Positions 52,558-63,107 of a DNA stretch of 64,000 nucleotides are shown here, in pieces (position 1 is the stretch's first letter; every line of letters starts with the position of its first letter). The translations under genes and the position numbers were made by a program. The notes beneath the pieces are model-generated. The model was not told where the DNA came from, made no database searches, and saw only the letters and a program-made list of their open reading frames with translations. This stretch comes from Melieria omissa (Eukaryota; Arthropoda; Insecta; Diptera; Ulidiidae), in NCBI GenBank assembly GCA_963971225.1, contig OZ020270.1:70004932-70068931 (forward strand), given 5' to 3'.

Positions 52558-55500
52558 AATACACGCTACCTGATGGCCGCGTACTAGATTTCTTGGTGGA
52601 TACCGGCGCAAACAAGAATTTTATTAGACAATCAGTAGCGACAAAGACAATTGCGGTTCATCAACCATTTAGTGTGCGGTCTGTGGGAGGCCTTGTTCCA
52701 GTAAAAGAGAAAATAAATATTAAACTGTTTGGAAGCATCGGCAACCTCACGGAACTTGTATTTTTTTTGTTACCTAGTTTAAGTTCATTCGGTGGCATCA
52801 TTGGGGATGACACTCTAAGAGAGCTGGGTGCAATAATTGACAGAAAAGACAATTTACTTAGAATCAACAACTTTAAAATTCCTTTGAAAGCACGGACATC
52901 CTGCGACGTTAATTTCACGGTGGGCAAAGATCTGCCGCCAGAAGTCCAACAAAAAGTCGATACCCTCCTAACAAAATATGCCGATCTTTTTAAGCCTTTG
53001 AATGGTAATGAGCTTATAGATACGAGCGTCCGCGCCGAAAAAATACCCCCACTCCTGACCCGATATACAGCAAGAGTTACCCATACCCAGCGAATATGAG
53101 GGACGAGGTCGAAAGGCAAGTTAACGAATTGCTCGCCGAAGGGGTGATCCGACCGTCTAAAAGCGCGTACAACTCACCAATTTGGGTGGTGCCTAAAAAA
53201 CCAAAGGCAAACGGGGAGAAACAATACCGAATGGTGATTGACTATAAAAGGCTAAATGCGGTTACGATCGCTGACACATACCCGATCCCTGACATAAACG
53301 CGACACTTTGTAGCTTAGGACAAGCCAACTATTACACGACAATTGACCTTCACCAGATACCAATGAAAGACGCCGATATCCCTAAGACTGCTTTTTCAAC
53401 TATGAACGGAAAATACGAATTCCTTCGCTTGCCCTTCGGCCTAAAAAACGCCCCTGCGATTTTCCAGAGAATGATCGAAGATGTACTAAAGCAGTACATC
53501 GCAAAAATATGTTACGTCTATATTGACGATATTATTGTATTTGGCAAAGACGCAGATGATCATCTTGAAAATGTAGAGAAAATTGATTTTAGGGTCCTTG
53601 AATCAAATCTGAACGTCAACTTAGACAAAACATGCTTTTTTGAGAAAGAATTTGAATTTCTTGGGTATATAATTACTCCTGAGGGTGTACGCGCGGATCC
53701 AAAAAAGGTCGAGGCAATAAAAATGATTTCACCTCCAGGAAATCTGAAGGATCTGAAGAGTTTCTTGGGTATGACCTCATATTACAGGAAATTCATCCGT
53801 GATTATGCCAAGATCGCAAAACCCTTGACTAACTCACGCGATGGGAAACGCGCAAATCAAGGCTAACGCATCAAAAAAAGTAGGAATAAAACTCGATAGG
53901 GATGCCCTTCAGGCTTTCCACGATTTGAAACAACTCTTGGTGTCTGCAGATGTCCTAGCCTTTCCGGATTTTGGGAAGCCATTCAACCTGACGACGGATG
54001 CATCGAACTACGCCATTGGTGCGGTGCTGTCACAAGGACAGATTGGCGAAGACAAACCGATAGCCTTCATATCGCGTTCCCTGAACAAGTCGGAGGAAAA
54101 TTATGCCACCAACGAGAAGGAGCTTCTCTCTATCGTTTGGGCACTAGACAATCTGCGATCCTACCTGTATGGTGCTAAAAAAATAAAAATTTATACTGAT
54201 CACCAACCACTGACGTTTTCCATGAGCAACCGCAACTACAACACAAAGCTCAAACGTTGGAAAGCACGGATTGAGGAGTACAACTGTGAGGTGATTTATA
54301 AACCTGGCAGGACAAATGTAGTCGCCGATGCACTCTCCCGTCTTAAGACGGAAGCAAATGCACTCACAGTCTCTGTCATTGCCGAACCGTCTTGCAGTTT
54401 AACGGGGGGAATGTCTGTAACTCCTGGGACGGACACGGCATCAGAAATTGATGCCGCTACAATGCATTCTGCTGAGCAGGACAGTTCAGACTTAATACCG
54501 CACATAGAAGCTCCCATAAACGTGTTTAGGACCCAAATAATCTTTAGGCAGGGGAACAGCTGCTTGTGCAGTGAAGAGCCCCACAAGGGCTATAGAAGGT
54601 ATTTTATTTCGTTGCCCACACTTAATTATGATAGCCTGGTGCCTATCCTGAAGGAATATTTAAACCCGAATGTAATAAACGGCATTAAAATACCAGAGTG
54701 CTTCCTCCCTCACCTGCAAAAGGCTTATGTAGATAGAACTTTTGTAGATATAAGGTGAGAATCACACAGCGTGTCGTGGAGGATGTGACAATTGCTGACA
54801 GGGTGTTCAATATAATCGAGCAGGAGCATAGGCGGGCTCATCGGAACGCACGTGAAAACAAGATTCAAATTCTTGAACGGGTTTACTTCCCATCTATGTC
54901 CAAACAAATTAGGGAATACATCGGCAAATGTGAGACATGTAAAATGAACAAATACGATAGACACCCCCCGAAGCCATACATGCAGCCAACCCCTATCCCT
55001 AGTTATCCGTGTGAGATCCTGCATATCGACCTATTCGAAATAGAGCGTCAGAAATATTTGAGTTGCATTGATAAGTTCACCAAATTTGCTAAACTATTCC
55101 CAATAAAGAATAAATCATCCACTCATTTGCGAACAAAACTAACAGTTGTGCTGCACTATTTCACAGTACCACGGGTCTTAGTTATAGACAACGAGCGCGG
55201 ATTCCTAACCCCGCTTGTATTGAACTACATTAGATCTTTAGGTATAGAAGTCTACCAAACGCCGACGCAACGAAGTGAAGTTAATGGCCAGGTCGAGAGG
55301 CTGCATTCCACCTTGATTGAAATATACCGTTGCCTCTACACTGAGTTTTCTAGACTAACACCAAAAGAACGCGTAGCGATAACGGTTGACAGGTATAATA
55401 ACACAGTCCACTCGGTGACAAAGAGAAAGCCAGGCGACGTCTTCCTTAATAGGACGGCTAGAATAAATTATCAGGAACTAGCTAACTTTAGGGAACACAC

Positions 55501-55725
55501 CTACGAGGACATTAAAGCCTTGTTATTGCACAAGGAACAATAAAAAACGCTCACCCCCACGCAATTTCAACAGCGGTGACCAATTGTTTATTGCTAACAA
55601 ACAGATAAAAAGCAAGCAGAAGCCGCTGTACAAGAAAGAAGCTGTCGATGAAAATAGAAATGCGACAGTAATCACGCAAAGTGGGAAAAAATTCCACAAA
55701 TCCGACATAAAAAATGTCTGACGAG
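52558..55725 (+). pseudogene. pol: Gypsy-5 pol (protease, RT, RNase H, integrase), with frameshifts
   Basis: Protease: FLVDTGANKNFIRQS with the D-T-G site near 52600. Reverse transcriptase from about 53096, with IDYKRLNAVTIADTYPIPD, LPFGLKNAPAIFQRMIED and catalytic VYIDDIIVFG; about four residues are missing from the usual block before HQIP. RNase H: LTTDASNYAIGAVLSQG, with a frameshift near 53850. Integrase: zinc region ending CETCKMNKY, catalytic blocks around LHIDLFEI, VIDNERGF and GQVERLHSTL, with a shift at 54755 and another after 55543 before the basic tail (ending near 55722). All catalytic signatures are visible but no single frame spans them. Confidence 0.93.
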
Positions 55726-56560
55726 CAATAAGAAACAACATCGGTAAAGAGCACATAACTCATGCATAGATCCTTGTGCCCCAGCCGTCTGGGTACAAAT
55801 TCGTTTGTAGTCGATCAAGCCAGATTGGTTCAATTCCAGTTAACTCGGTGGTCCGAGTGGCAACAATCGAAGTGGTTCAACTCCACCGGGAGGACTATGT
55901 CTTCAACTGACGTGAAATCACTCGTGCCATGAGTAGGCCATTTGCAATTATAAACGCTTTTGGCTAAAAGGGAACAACGCGAGCTTTACAATGTCATCTG
56001 AGTGAAGTACCTCTATGCCGATAAATAGAAAAAAAGGTAAACAAGAGGAAAGAAAAGAAAAAAAAGAAAAGAAAAAAGAAAGGAATGCGGTCCACGGAAA
56101 GATTACACAAAAAACAGAAACACTAATCCTAACAAAAGTAGAGGAAAAAATTAAATCACTAACAACGAATAACATTAACACTAAAAAAAAGCGAATCCTA
56201 ACCAAAGAATAAAAGCATACAAAAAAATCACTAACAACAAATAAAACAAACACTTGAAAGCACTAACGATAAAAATACTAACAATAAAACGCTAGCCACT
56301 AGCTAAACAGTTCCACCCTCAACATCACCCCCAGGCTCCTAATGAATCCCTACAAATCCTTACCCTACTCCAACTCGATTCAATAGTAATAATAATAGAA
56401 CCTAGAATTTATTGTAAAAGAAACCTCCTGTAATAGGCATAAGACATACTTAGTACCATATTTACTTCAAAATGTTATGAACCATTAGACTTAATTCTAG
56501 ATTTACTTACTTTAATCTATTTGGGGGTCATACCAAGGTCTAAGTTAATCAATTGAAATT
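55726..56560 (+). other. Gypsy-5 pol-env spacer
   Basis: No gene. A Lys-rich A/G tract near 56024-56090 and A/T-rich sequence. A splice acceptor-like CCCTAG at about 56567 precedes env; errantiviral env is normally made from a spliced RNA. Confidence 0.6.
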
Positions 56561-56567
56561 TAATCCC

Positions 56568-58043
56568 TAGAATCTGCCTCTGCGCAACCGCGCAAGCATA
56601 TGACGTATTCAACATAGATTCTCCCGTCATTACTGTGCGCGATGGATACGGTTGGATCGTCAACGGCCACTTTAAATTAATCCACATGATAAACTTGACT
56701 CTCTATGAATCGACCACGGATAACCTAAAGCACGCGATCGCTAACCTGGATGAAACAAGCGCAACCAGAGATGTCCTTGCCTACCAGCTGGGAAAAATTC
56801 AAGACCATCTCAGCGAGCTAAAGGGACCAGAAGCCAGGAGACCGAGGCGTTCGATTAACTGGATTGGGTCGGCATGGAAGTGGATAGCTGGAACACCTGA
56901 TGCCTCCGATTGGGATGCGGTCCTGCAGTCACAAGATGCATTGGTGGCCAATAACAATCATCAATATAAGGTAAACGCTGAACTTTTCAATAAAACTCAA
57001 AAGCTATTACAGGGCGTCAATGACATTGCAACCGCCACGAATGAGGTGCTGAAACACGACCACGGGGCAAAGGTTTTCCAAGAAGTTGAGCATAAAGTGA
57101 TGATCCTCAAGGACGATGTTTACGAAATGGTTCGAGCCTGCCAGATGGCTAAGGCAGGGCTGGTGAACAGCAACCTGCTGAATAAGGAAGAGATTAACCA
57201 ACTGGTAAGCGAGATAGAAGTCCTTCCCTACAGCAATGTCATCGAAGCCGTCGAGTACAGCGAGCCATCGATCTACACAAACGGCACGCTCCTGCTTTAC
57301 GTGCTGTCCATGCCAAAGGTGGCACCAACAAGATTCAACCACCTGATCACTCGGGCTACCCTAAAGGAAAGTCACAGCGTCGAGCTCGAGTACAGGACAG
57401 TCCTTCTGAATTAACAACAAACGTATGGGGTCAAGAATAGCTGTCTGCATCTCACAACTGCGTTAGTTTGCAAACAGGAATCGCTCGACCTACTGCCCGA
57501 GGATGATTGCTTACCTCGCTTGCTGAAGGGTGGTTAGACTGCCGCTACGTATTCCGCAACGAGTCAACGATCGAAGTGCTAAAGGAAGACACGATTTTTC
57601 TCAATAATTTCAATGGCAGCGCTTGGTCAGGTAATGTGCATAAACATCTTCAAGGCTCTTACATCCTTCAGCTGGACAACGAAACAATAACGATCAAAAA
57701 CCGGACTTATTGGAGCACGACCAGCTCAGGTGTACAAGTGCTTCCCCCTGTTCTGGCCAAAATAACCAATAGAAGTCTCGCGGTGAACCTTAATCTCGTG
57801 CAGGAAATGACGACTGGAAATATCAAACTCTTGAGGTACCTGGGAGATAAAACTGATTGGTTCGCGACCTCCGAGTTTGTGGGTTTCCTTATATTGATGG
57901 TTCTGGTCTGGCTCATTTGGAAGAAATTAACAACAGGAGGGAGCCTGCCGGAATTGAACCTGACTGCCCTGGGACAGAATGCGCATAATCCTCCGGAGAA
58001 AGCCGCCCATCCACATCCGGGTCTGCGGGACGCAGACTTTTAG
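56568..58043 (+). pseudogene. env: Gypsy-5 env: degraded envelope glycoprotein
   Basis: Errantiviral envelope of the baculovirus F-protein-like class. In order: a short hydrophobic stretch that may be the end of a signal peptide, an N-terminal region, a dibasic RxxR furin-type site near 56848, directly followed by a hydrophobic Trp/Gly-rich segment in the position of the fusion peptide, a long helical region, several Asn-x-Ser/Thr sites, and a C-terminal membrane anchor near 57880-57935 followed by a cytoplasmic tail. The frame is broken by a stop at 57412 and a shift before 57507, so this copy encodes no full envelope. The known role in the family is infectious transfer between cells. Confidence 0.88.
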
Positions 58044-58955
58044 AGAGGGAAGAGTTAACACAAGACGGCACGACGCACAGTGTCGCGAGTGTGGCCAAAA
58101 GTACAAAAAGTCGATGTTGCAAACATGATATTTTTTTTACATACATGGTGAGATAAGACAAATCCAAAACATTTCTTAAAACAAATAATAAATGTAAGCA
58201 GGAGCCATCCACAAAGTTGAGCCTTTTCTTGGAAAGCATTTTTGCCAGAGCAACTCACTATTTTTATGCCAAATTTAAGTAGCATTTTTAGCTTACAGGT
58301 ACTACGTATGGATACAAATTACATACGTAAGAAAAATATAGAGTTTGGGCAAATAGGTGCTACTTTTTTGTTTTGATCAGCATATGCGAACTTACGTTGC
58401 TTTAAAAAAACCCGGCCTGGCTCACGAAATGTAAGAAAAATTTCTAACTTTGGGAGACGATAAAAAGAAAACATCTCAATGCATCTCTGCAGTGATTAGT
58501 GCAAAGCAAAGCCACAAGTACGACCTTTCACATAAAAAAAAAAATTAGCTGCGTCGACCTGCGTCCCCACCTTAAACTTTACTTCTTGTAGTGGCACCTA
58601 CAGTCAAAAATTGTGATTTTTCGAAGTATGGCTTGGGACGCACAATGAAAACTGCGGCAAAACAGCTGTTACAATGGTGAGCTATATAAAAGACCAGGTG
58701 GGAACTTTGTTTGTATCTTCGAAAGTAGGCAGAATGTCACGCCCACTTTAAAAATTTAAACATTTATACCAAAAGTATATGGTATCACAAGCTGAAAAAA
58801 TTAATACACGAATTCATGAAGGAAAAGTTTTGGCCACTCAATAAACATTCTCCAGCTGCCACGCCCACTTTTAAGGTTTAAGAAAGCTTAAAAATTAAAA
58901 TCACATCGTAGAACGGTATTATAAACAGCCTTTTAAAAATACAGTTGTAGTTGTA

Positions 58956-59893
58956 TAGGGTTTTCCAACAAGAGGTGTTATTTTGAATCACCCGGTATTT
59001 CGGTAGCTGTCCCTTTTGAAGCTTTTATTCTTTGACATTTGACAAGTAGAAACTACGCCATTACTAAAAATGGAACGATACACGCTTCAACAACGCATTG
59101 AAATTATTAAAATTCACTACAAAAATGGTGAAAACCTTGCAGTCACAGTTCGCAAAACTAAAGCATTTTTGGGTCGTCGTGAAGCACCTTGTCGGACCGC
59201 AATACAGAAATTGGTGGAAAAATTCGAGCTGTTAGGAAAAGTTAGTGATGAATGTGAAGAATAAAACCCGTGCACGTCGCTCAAGAACAACTGAGAATAT
59301 TGCTGCTGTAGCCCAAAGTGTTGAAGAAAACCCAGGTTTGTCGATTCCTCGTCGTTCTTTGGAATTGGGCATTCCAAAAACATCATTACACCGTATTTTG
59401 CATAAAGACTTGGGTCTTAAGGGTTATAAAGTTCAGTTAATACAAGAACTCAAGCCGACCGATCATCAACAACGTTGTGTCTTTGCTGATTGGGTCGTCT
59501 GGGTGTTATCTCTGCAAGAGGTGATCAGAATTGGCCACCGAGATCTTGTAATTTAACACCTTGCGACTTCTTCCTTTGGGGCCACGTGAAAGATAAGGTG
59601 TACGCCAACAGCCCAGCGTCGATTCAAGACCTCAAAGATAGAATTCGTGAGGCTATCGAGGACATAGGGCAGCCACTTTGCGATTTGGTTATGGAAAATT
59701 TCATGAAAAGGATATGGTCCTGTAAGCGTGGTCGTGGTGGCCATTTGGCTGATGTTTTTCATTATTAACGGCATACCTTCCTCTTTATTATGAAATAAAC
59801 ATACGACATAAACATAAACATATGAATCATTTATCTCAAAAAATGGCATTTCTCTTTGAATACCAAAATCACACCTCTTGTTGGAAAACCCTG
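58956..59893 (+). mobile_element. mariner-3: mariner element with catalytic core deleted
   Basis: Inverted ends AGGGTTTTCCAACAAGAGGT at the left and the reverse complement at the right, flanked by TA (58954-58955 and 59894-59895), inside the Transib-like element. Same end style and transposase type as mariner-1. Confidence 0.9.
59070..59768 (+). pseudogene. mariner-3 transposase, N-terminus joined to C-terminus
   Basis: ATG 59070 opens the helix-turn-helix region (MERYTLQQRIEIIKIHYKNG); a frameshift near 59260 leads to IPKTSLHRILHKDLGLKGYK and RCVFADWV, then sequence jumps to the end of the protein (NLTPCDFFLWGHVKDKVYAN, third catalytic Asp region missing its lead-in). The stretch that normally holds the first and second catalytic Asp is gone. 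Not functional. Confidence 0.9.
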
Positions 59894-60542
59894 TAGTAAA
59901 ATGCGAATATTTTTGAAAGTGGGCGTGGCAGACCGCCCGAGCTTTTAGGTCATTATTTCAAGCACAAATACAAAATTTCATAATTCTATCAGTAATATTA
60001 TGCAAGTTATTTCAATATTACAGTTCCTTTTGTAAGGGGGTGGGCGTGGCAGTGGTCCAATTTAAATGATTTTTTGCAAATTTCTTAATTTTGATCCCGA
60101 AAACGAGTGATCTCACCAAGTTTCATCGAGATAGGACAACGCTAAGTATTTTTGGCCACAGCTTATATGGGATCGCGACACTGTGCGACGTTCCCATGCC
60201 CAACCGCTGCACGTGTCGCAGCGTCAGCACCTTTAGTAACAGGAGACATTTCACAATTCGGTGCAATAATGCACCTGTGGGGAGTCAAGGCCATGGGCCG
60301 TCGCAGACGAGCAGCTTACGCAACACTTGCGTCGCTGCTCTACGCGGAAGGTTTGTAGCTTGCGACTGGAGCCGGGATACGGCAGTCGAGTTTGGGTCGG
60401 GATAATGTTAAGTCGCTTAATCCAGTGTTAAGTCGTTGAATCCTAAATAAACTTTTATAACGTAACCCATTGGTGTTTGAATTAATGAGCTGATGGCTCT
60501 TCATTTTTTTAGTGTACAAAACTAAGAAAAAGTTAACTTGCA

Positions 60543-60866
60543 TATCGTAAGGTTCGTGGTGTTTTATGAGTATTAACAATTAAAAAAAAAATATACCAAT
60601 ACATTCTAATATATATTAATAAATAAATAAAATATATAAAAATGTAAAAACTCTGATATAATATATTTTTTACATGCACATGTATATTTTGCACTTATGT
60701 ATATATTATATTATTATTATTTGCAATGAAATAATTAACATTTTGCTCGCATATGCTGCTGTTATTGGTGGGGTTTTTTTTGCTTTCTTGATTTTTTTCT
60801 TATATTTCGATGGTGGTAGTGTAGTGGTATTTATACCAATATGTATTTTGTTTCTTTCCTCTGTAG
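60543..60866 (+). other. A/T-rich stretch ending in a strong splice acceptor
   Basis: No coding sequence. It ends with TTTCTTTCCTCTGTAG (60851-60866), a textbook polypyrimidine tract plus AG directly before THAP-coding sequence. Probably the 3' end of intron 1 of the P-like gene. Confidence 0.55.
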
Positions 60867-60976
60867 GCGAAAATAATGGATGCGGTTGCTTAATATTTGC
60901 GAACCGTCGAAGCAATTTATTTTCGCCTGCGATCGACACTTCTCGGACAAAATTATAGTACATAAAAGACTATTAA
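60867..60976 (+). pseudogene. P-element-like gene, exon 2 start (THAP domain C-half)
   Basis: Encodes WMRLLNICEPSKQFIFACDR then HFSDKII: a conserved Trp and the C-x2-H-F signature that completes a THAP zinc finger. An in-frame TAA three codons before the Trp region suggests decay or a different splice site. The exon is cut at TTAA (60973-60976) by a MITE, and coding resumes in the same frame at 61701. Confidence 0.7.
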
Positions 60977-61700
60977 GGGGAGGCTCCCCTGGATTTGGAC
61001 CGAAAATTTTTTTTTTTTTTTGCATAAAACGAAGGCTACATATATGTAGAATATGTGTGTAAAAGGTTTTTTTGATACGACGCGTATTTTCATGGGAGAA
61101 CACACCTGTCTCACGCGCGCTACCGGACGCTCCACTGCTCTAATTTGCCGCAAACGCGTTTATCTCGAAACCATTTTTTCCAATCTAACTGAAATCCCCG
61201 GACTTGATCTAATGATCCGATTTTCTTCATCTAAAAACTGAATGTATTTGATTTTCTGTATGCCTAGAACTAACAATTTGCATAAATAGTTATTTATTTT
61301 TAATTTTTAAATGTGGTTGAAATTAAAAAAAGGTGCAAAAAATTGAACTTTTTACTTCAAATATTCATTGTGCAAGAATTTTTCGTTTAAATTTTTTGAG
61401 TCTAGTTCAATGCACAGACAATTTTGTTGTCTTTAAGTAATGACAATGCTTTTTGATTTCAGTCCACTACAAGAGGCTGCAGGATTACAGTTCTCGAGCG
61501 ATGTTTGGCGCGCAGAGGCCTACGGAAATCGCCATTTTGTAGCCGCCATTTTGAATTTCATCAAGTTTTTTAACTTTTTAAACTCCTAAATAATAGACGA
61601 ATTTAATAGTCAAAACCGGAAGTGTGTACGCCTTTTCATTATCCCACAAAAAAATTACAAACTTTGCCTTATTTTTGCCCAAATCCAGGGGAGCCTTCCC
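60977..61700. mobile_element. TTAA-flanked 724-bp MITE
   Basis: Inverted ends of 22 bp with one mismatch (GGGGAGGCTCCCCTGGATTT at the left, its complement at the right) flanked by TTAA (60973-60976 and 61701-61704). Removing it with one TTAA restores the host frame, which shows it is an insertion. TTAA suggests a piggyBac-type helper, although the ends begin with GGG rather than the usual CCC. No gene inside. Confidence 0.88.
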
Positions 61701-62609
61701 TTAAAGTCCGCTGTGCCGGACCGATATATACCCATTAACATTTTTGCAAACACATCTACATAAATCGCATCAGAAGTAGCTTCTGACATGGATGCAATTA
61801 TTTTCGAGCCTCAGCCCTCTACTTTCCATAATCTTCAAAATTGTTCACAACATGTGACCCCCACGTCTGAACTTGTAAACCCTGATTCATCTGCGATTGC
61901 AGTTAGCTCCAATGATTAATTGGAGAGCAAACAAGTTCAGACCCCTCAAAGCTTATCTGCTAATACTCCTCGTAAGCGCAAAATGCAGGAGGAGATTGCA
62001 GAATTAAAGCTAAAGACAAAAGCCATGGAAGAAAAAGAAAAAATATTGGAATCTGAGTTCGAGCGCGTTCGAATTTCCAATGATGCTGAGGCATTTGCAC
62101 GATTTTGCACAAAACTTCCTTTACACCTACAACTGTGTGTAAAAAATTTTTTTCAAAATTTGGATCGTCAAGCAAGAGGGCATAGGTTTGATGACAAATT
62201 GAAAACAATAGCTTTGGGAGTTATATTTCTTTCGACCTCATCTTATCGTTATTTGAAAAAGCCACTGAGCTTTCCAGAAGAGCGAACTCTACAAAGCTTT
62301 GTCTCAGAGTGGCCACGAGATCCAGGATGTTCTCTTGTTACCCTGAAAACGTTGGAGTTGCGTAGCCGGGGCTTCAGTGCAGAACAGAGATTCGTTTCGA
62401 TCTCCTGTGACGAAATGTCACTGAAAAATCATCTGCACTATGATAGGTATTATGACAAAATTGTTGTAGAAGATTATGGCGACGAAAATCGTAATTCTAG
62501 GTTGGCCAAGAGGTTTTTGGCACTTATGGTCCAGGGCTTTGGTGGAGAGTCCTGGAAACAACCCTTTGCATATTTTTTCGTTCATGGAAAGGGGATGCTA
62601 TTGATACGA
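61701..62609 (+). pseudogene. P-element-like (THAP9-type) transposase, central part
   Basis: Continues the THAP exon (KSAVPDRYIPI, the usual end of a THAP domain), then an acidic/Ser linker with an in-frame TAA at 61917-61919, a leucine-rich coiled coil (EEIAELKLKTKAMEEKEKIL), and the P-element transposase region: the block ISCDEMSLKNHLHYDRYYDK and later GGESWKQPFAYFFVHGK. DEMSLK is the catalytic Asp region of this family. It stops where the Gypsy-4 LTR starts; the TGA that ends the frame is supplied by the LTR. It could be a transposon copy or a decayed domesticated gene. Confidence 0.85.
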
Positions 62610-63046
62610 TGAGAAATTCTGTGCCGCACTGTACAGGAATGCTTTTCTCCGCACGAATGTTTTCCAAGCATACTTTTAGGCATGCACTGTGAAGTACAGC
62701 AAAACTGTTATAAATTCGCTTGGTATAGTCCGATATGGCAAGGATGGTTCTCGAAGAAATGGGCTGTGCGAGAATGGTCGAGCGCTTTCCAATTAGAAGT
62801 TGCAAGAAACTTCGGCGCGATAAGAAAACTGGTATAAAAGCAGCAGTGGCAGCGCAAGGGGTCGAGTCTGTGTTGAGCAAGCAATGGGGAAACATGCAAT
62901 AGTAGTAGTGTAAAGTAGAACAAGTGCAAATTTGTAAATAAAGCGATTGTCAGTTTTGACTACGTTGCGCTGGATAACTGAAGTTGTTTTATTTTCATAT
63001 ACAATCAAAACGAACCGTCGATAACGAACTGGGGAATTTCGTAACA
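62610..63046 (+). repeat. Gypsy-4 5' LTR
   Basis: Related along its length to the reverse complement of the Gypsy-3 LTR (for example AAGCATACTTTTAGGCATGC), about 45 bp longer, with a GTATAAAAGCAGC promoter box near 62832 and an AATAAAGCG-type signal near 62937. Starts TGAGAAATTCTG and ends TTTCGTAACA. Confidence 0.85.
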
Positions 63047-63048
63047 TT

Positions 63049-63065
63049 TGGTGTCAGAAGTTCGG
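63049..63065 (+). promoter_or_regulatory. Gypsy-4 primer-binding site (tRNA-Leu type)
   Basis: TGGTGTCAGAAGTTCGG, two bases after the LTR; same start as in Gypsy-3. Confidence 0.8.
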
Positions 63066-63107
63066 ATTGTATTACTGAAAGTAAAATAAAATTATAAAAA
63101 CGCAGAC

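Larger units (their letters stand above)
58076..60185. mobile_element. Transib-like nonautonomous element with RSS-like CACAGTG ends
   Basis: Both ends read inward CACAGTGTCGCGA and are flanked by the 5-bp duplication CGACG (58071-58075 and 60186-60190). A 5-bp GC-rich duplication and CAC-A/T/G-x-TG ends are hallmarks of Transib, the transposon group related to RAG1. A second block TGTGGCCAAAA is shared by both ends but lies 7 bp inside the heptamer on the left and 18 bp on the right. No transposase sequence is present. Without mariner-3 it would be about 1.17 kb. Inside are CACGCCCAC-type repeats near 58741, 58860, 59921 and 60041. Confidence 0.8.
50016..60538 (+). mobile_element. Gypsy-5: full-length errantivirus (env-bearing gypsy element)
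   Basis: LTRs that start AGTTAACACAAG and end TTAACT are flanked by TGCA (50012-50015 and 60539-60542), a 4-bp alternating pyrimidine-purine target as favoured by errantiviruses. The order is LTR, tRNA-Lys-type primer site, gag, pol, env, purine tract, LTR. All three genes are disrupted. A LINE fragment sits in gag and a Transib-like element, itself hit by a mariner, sits in the 3' LTR. Confidence 0.95.
58053..60538 (+). repeat. Gypsy-5 3' LTR, split by the Transib-like element
   Basis: Preceded by a purine tract (AGAGAGGGAAG, 58041-58052). LTR sequence at 58053-58075 is interrupted by the 2110-bp insert (58076-60185, plus its CGACG duplication) and resumes at 60191, ending TTAACT at 60538. 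A few differences from the 5' LTR. Confidence 0.9.

Noticed and set aside
56024..56100. Lys/Glu-rich short frame between pol and env
   Set aside because: An A/G-rich low-complexity tract; no conserved domain and not in frame with pol or env.
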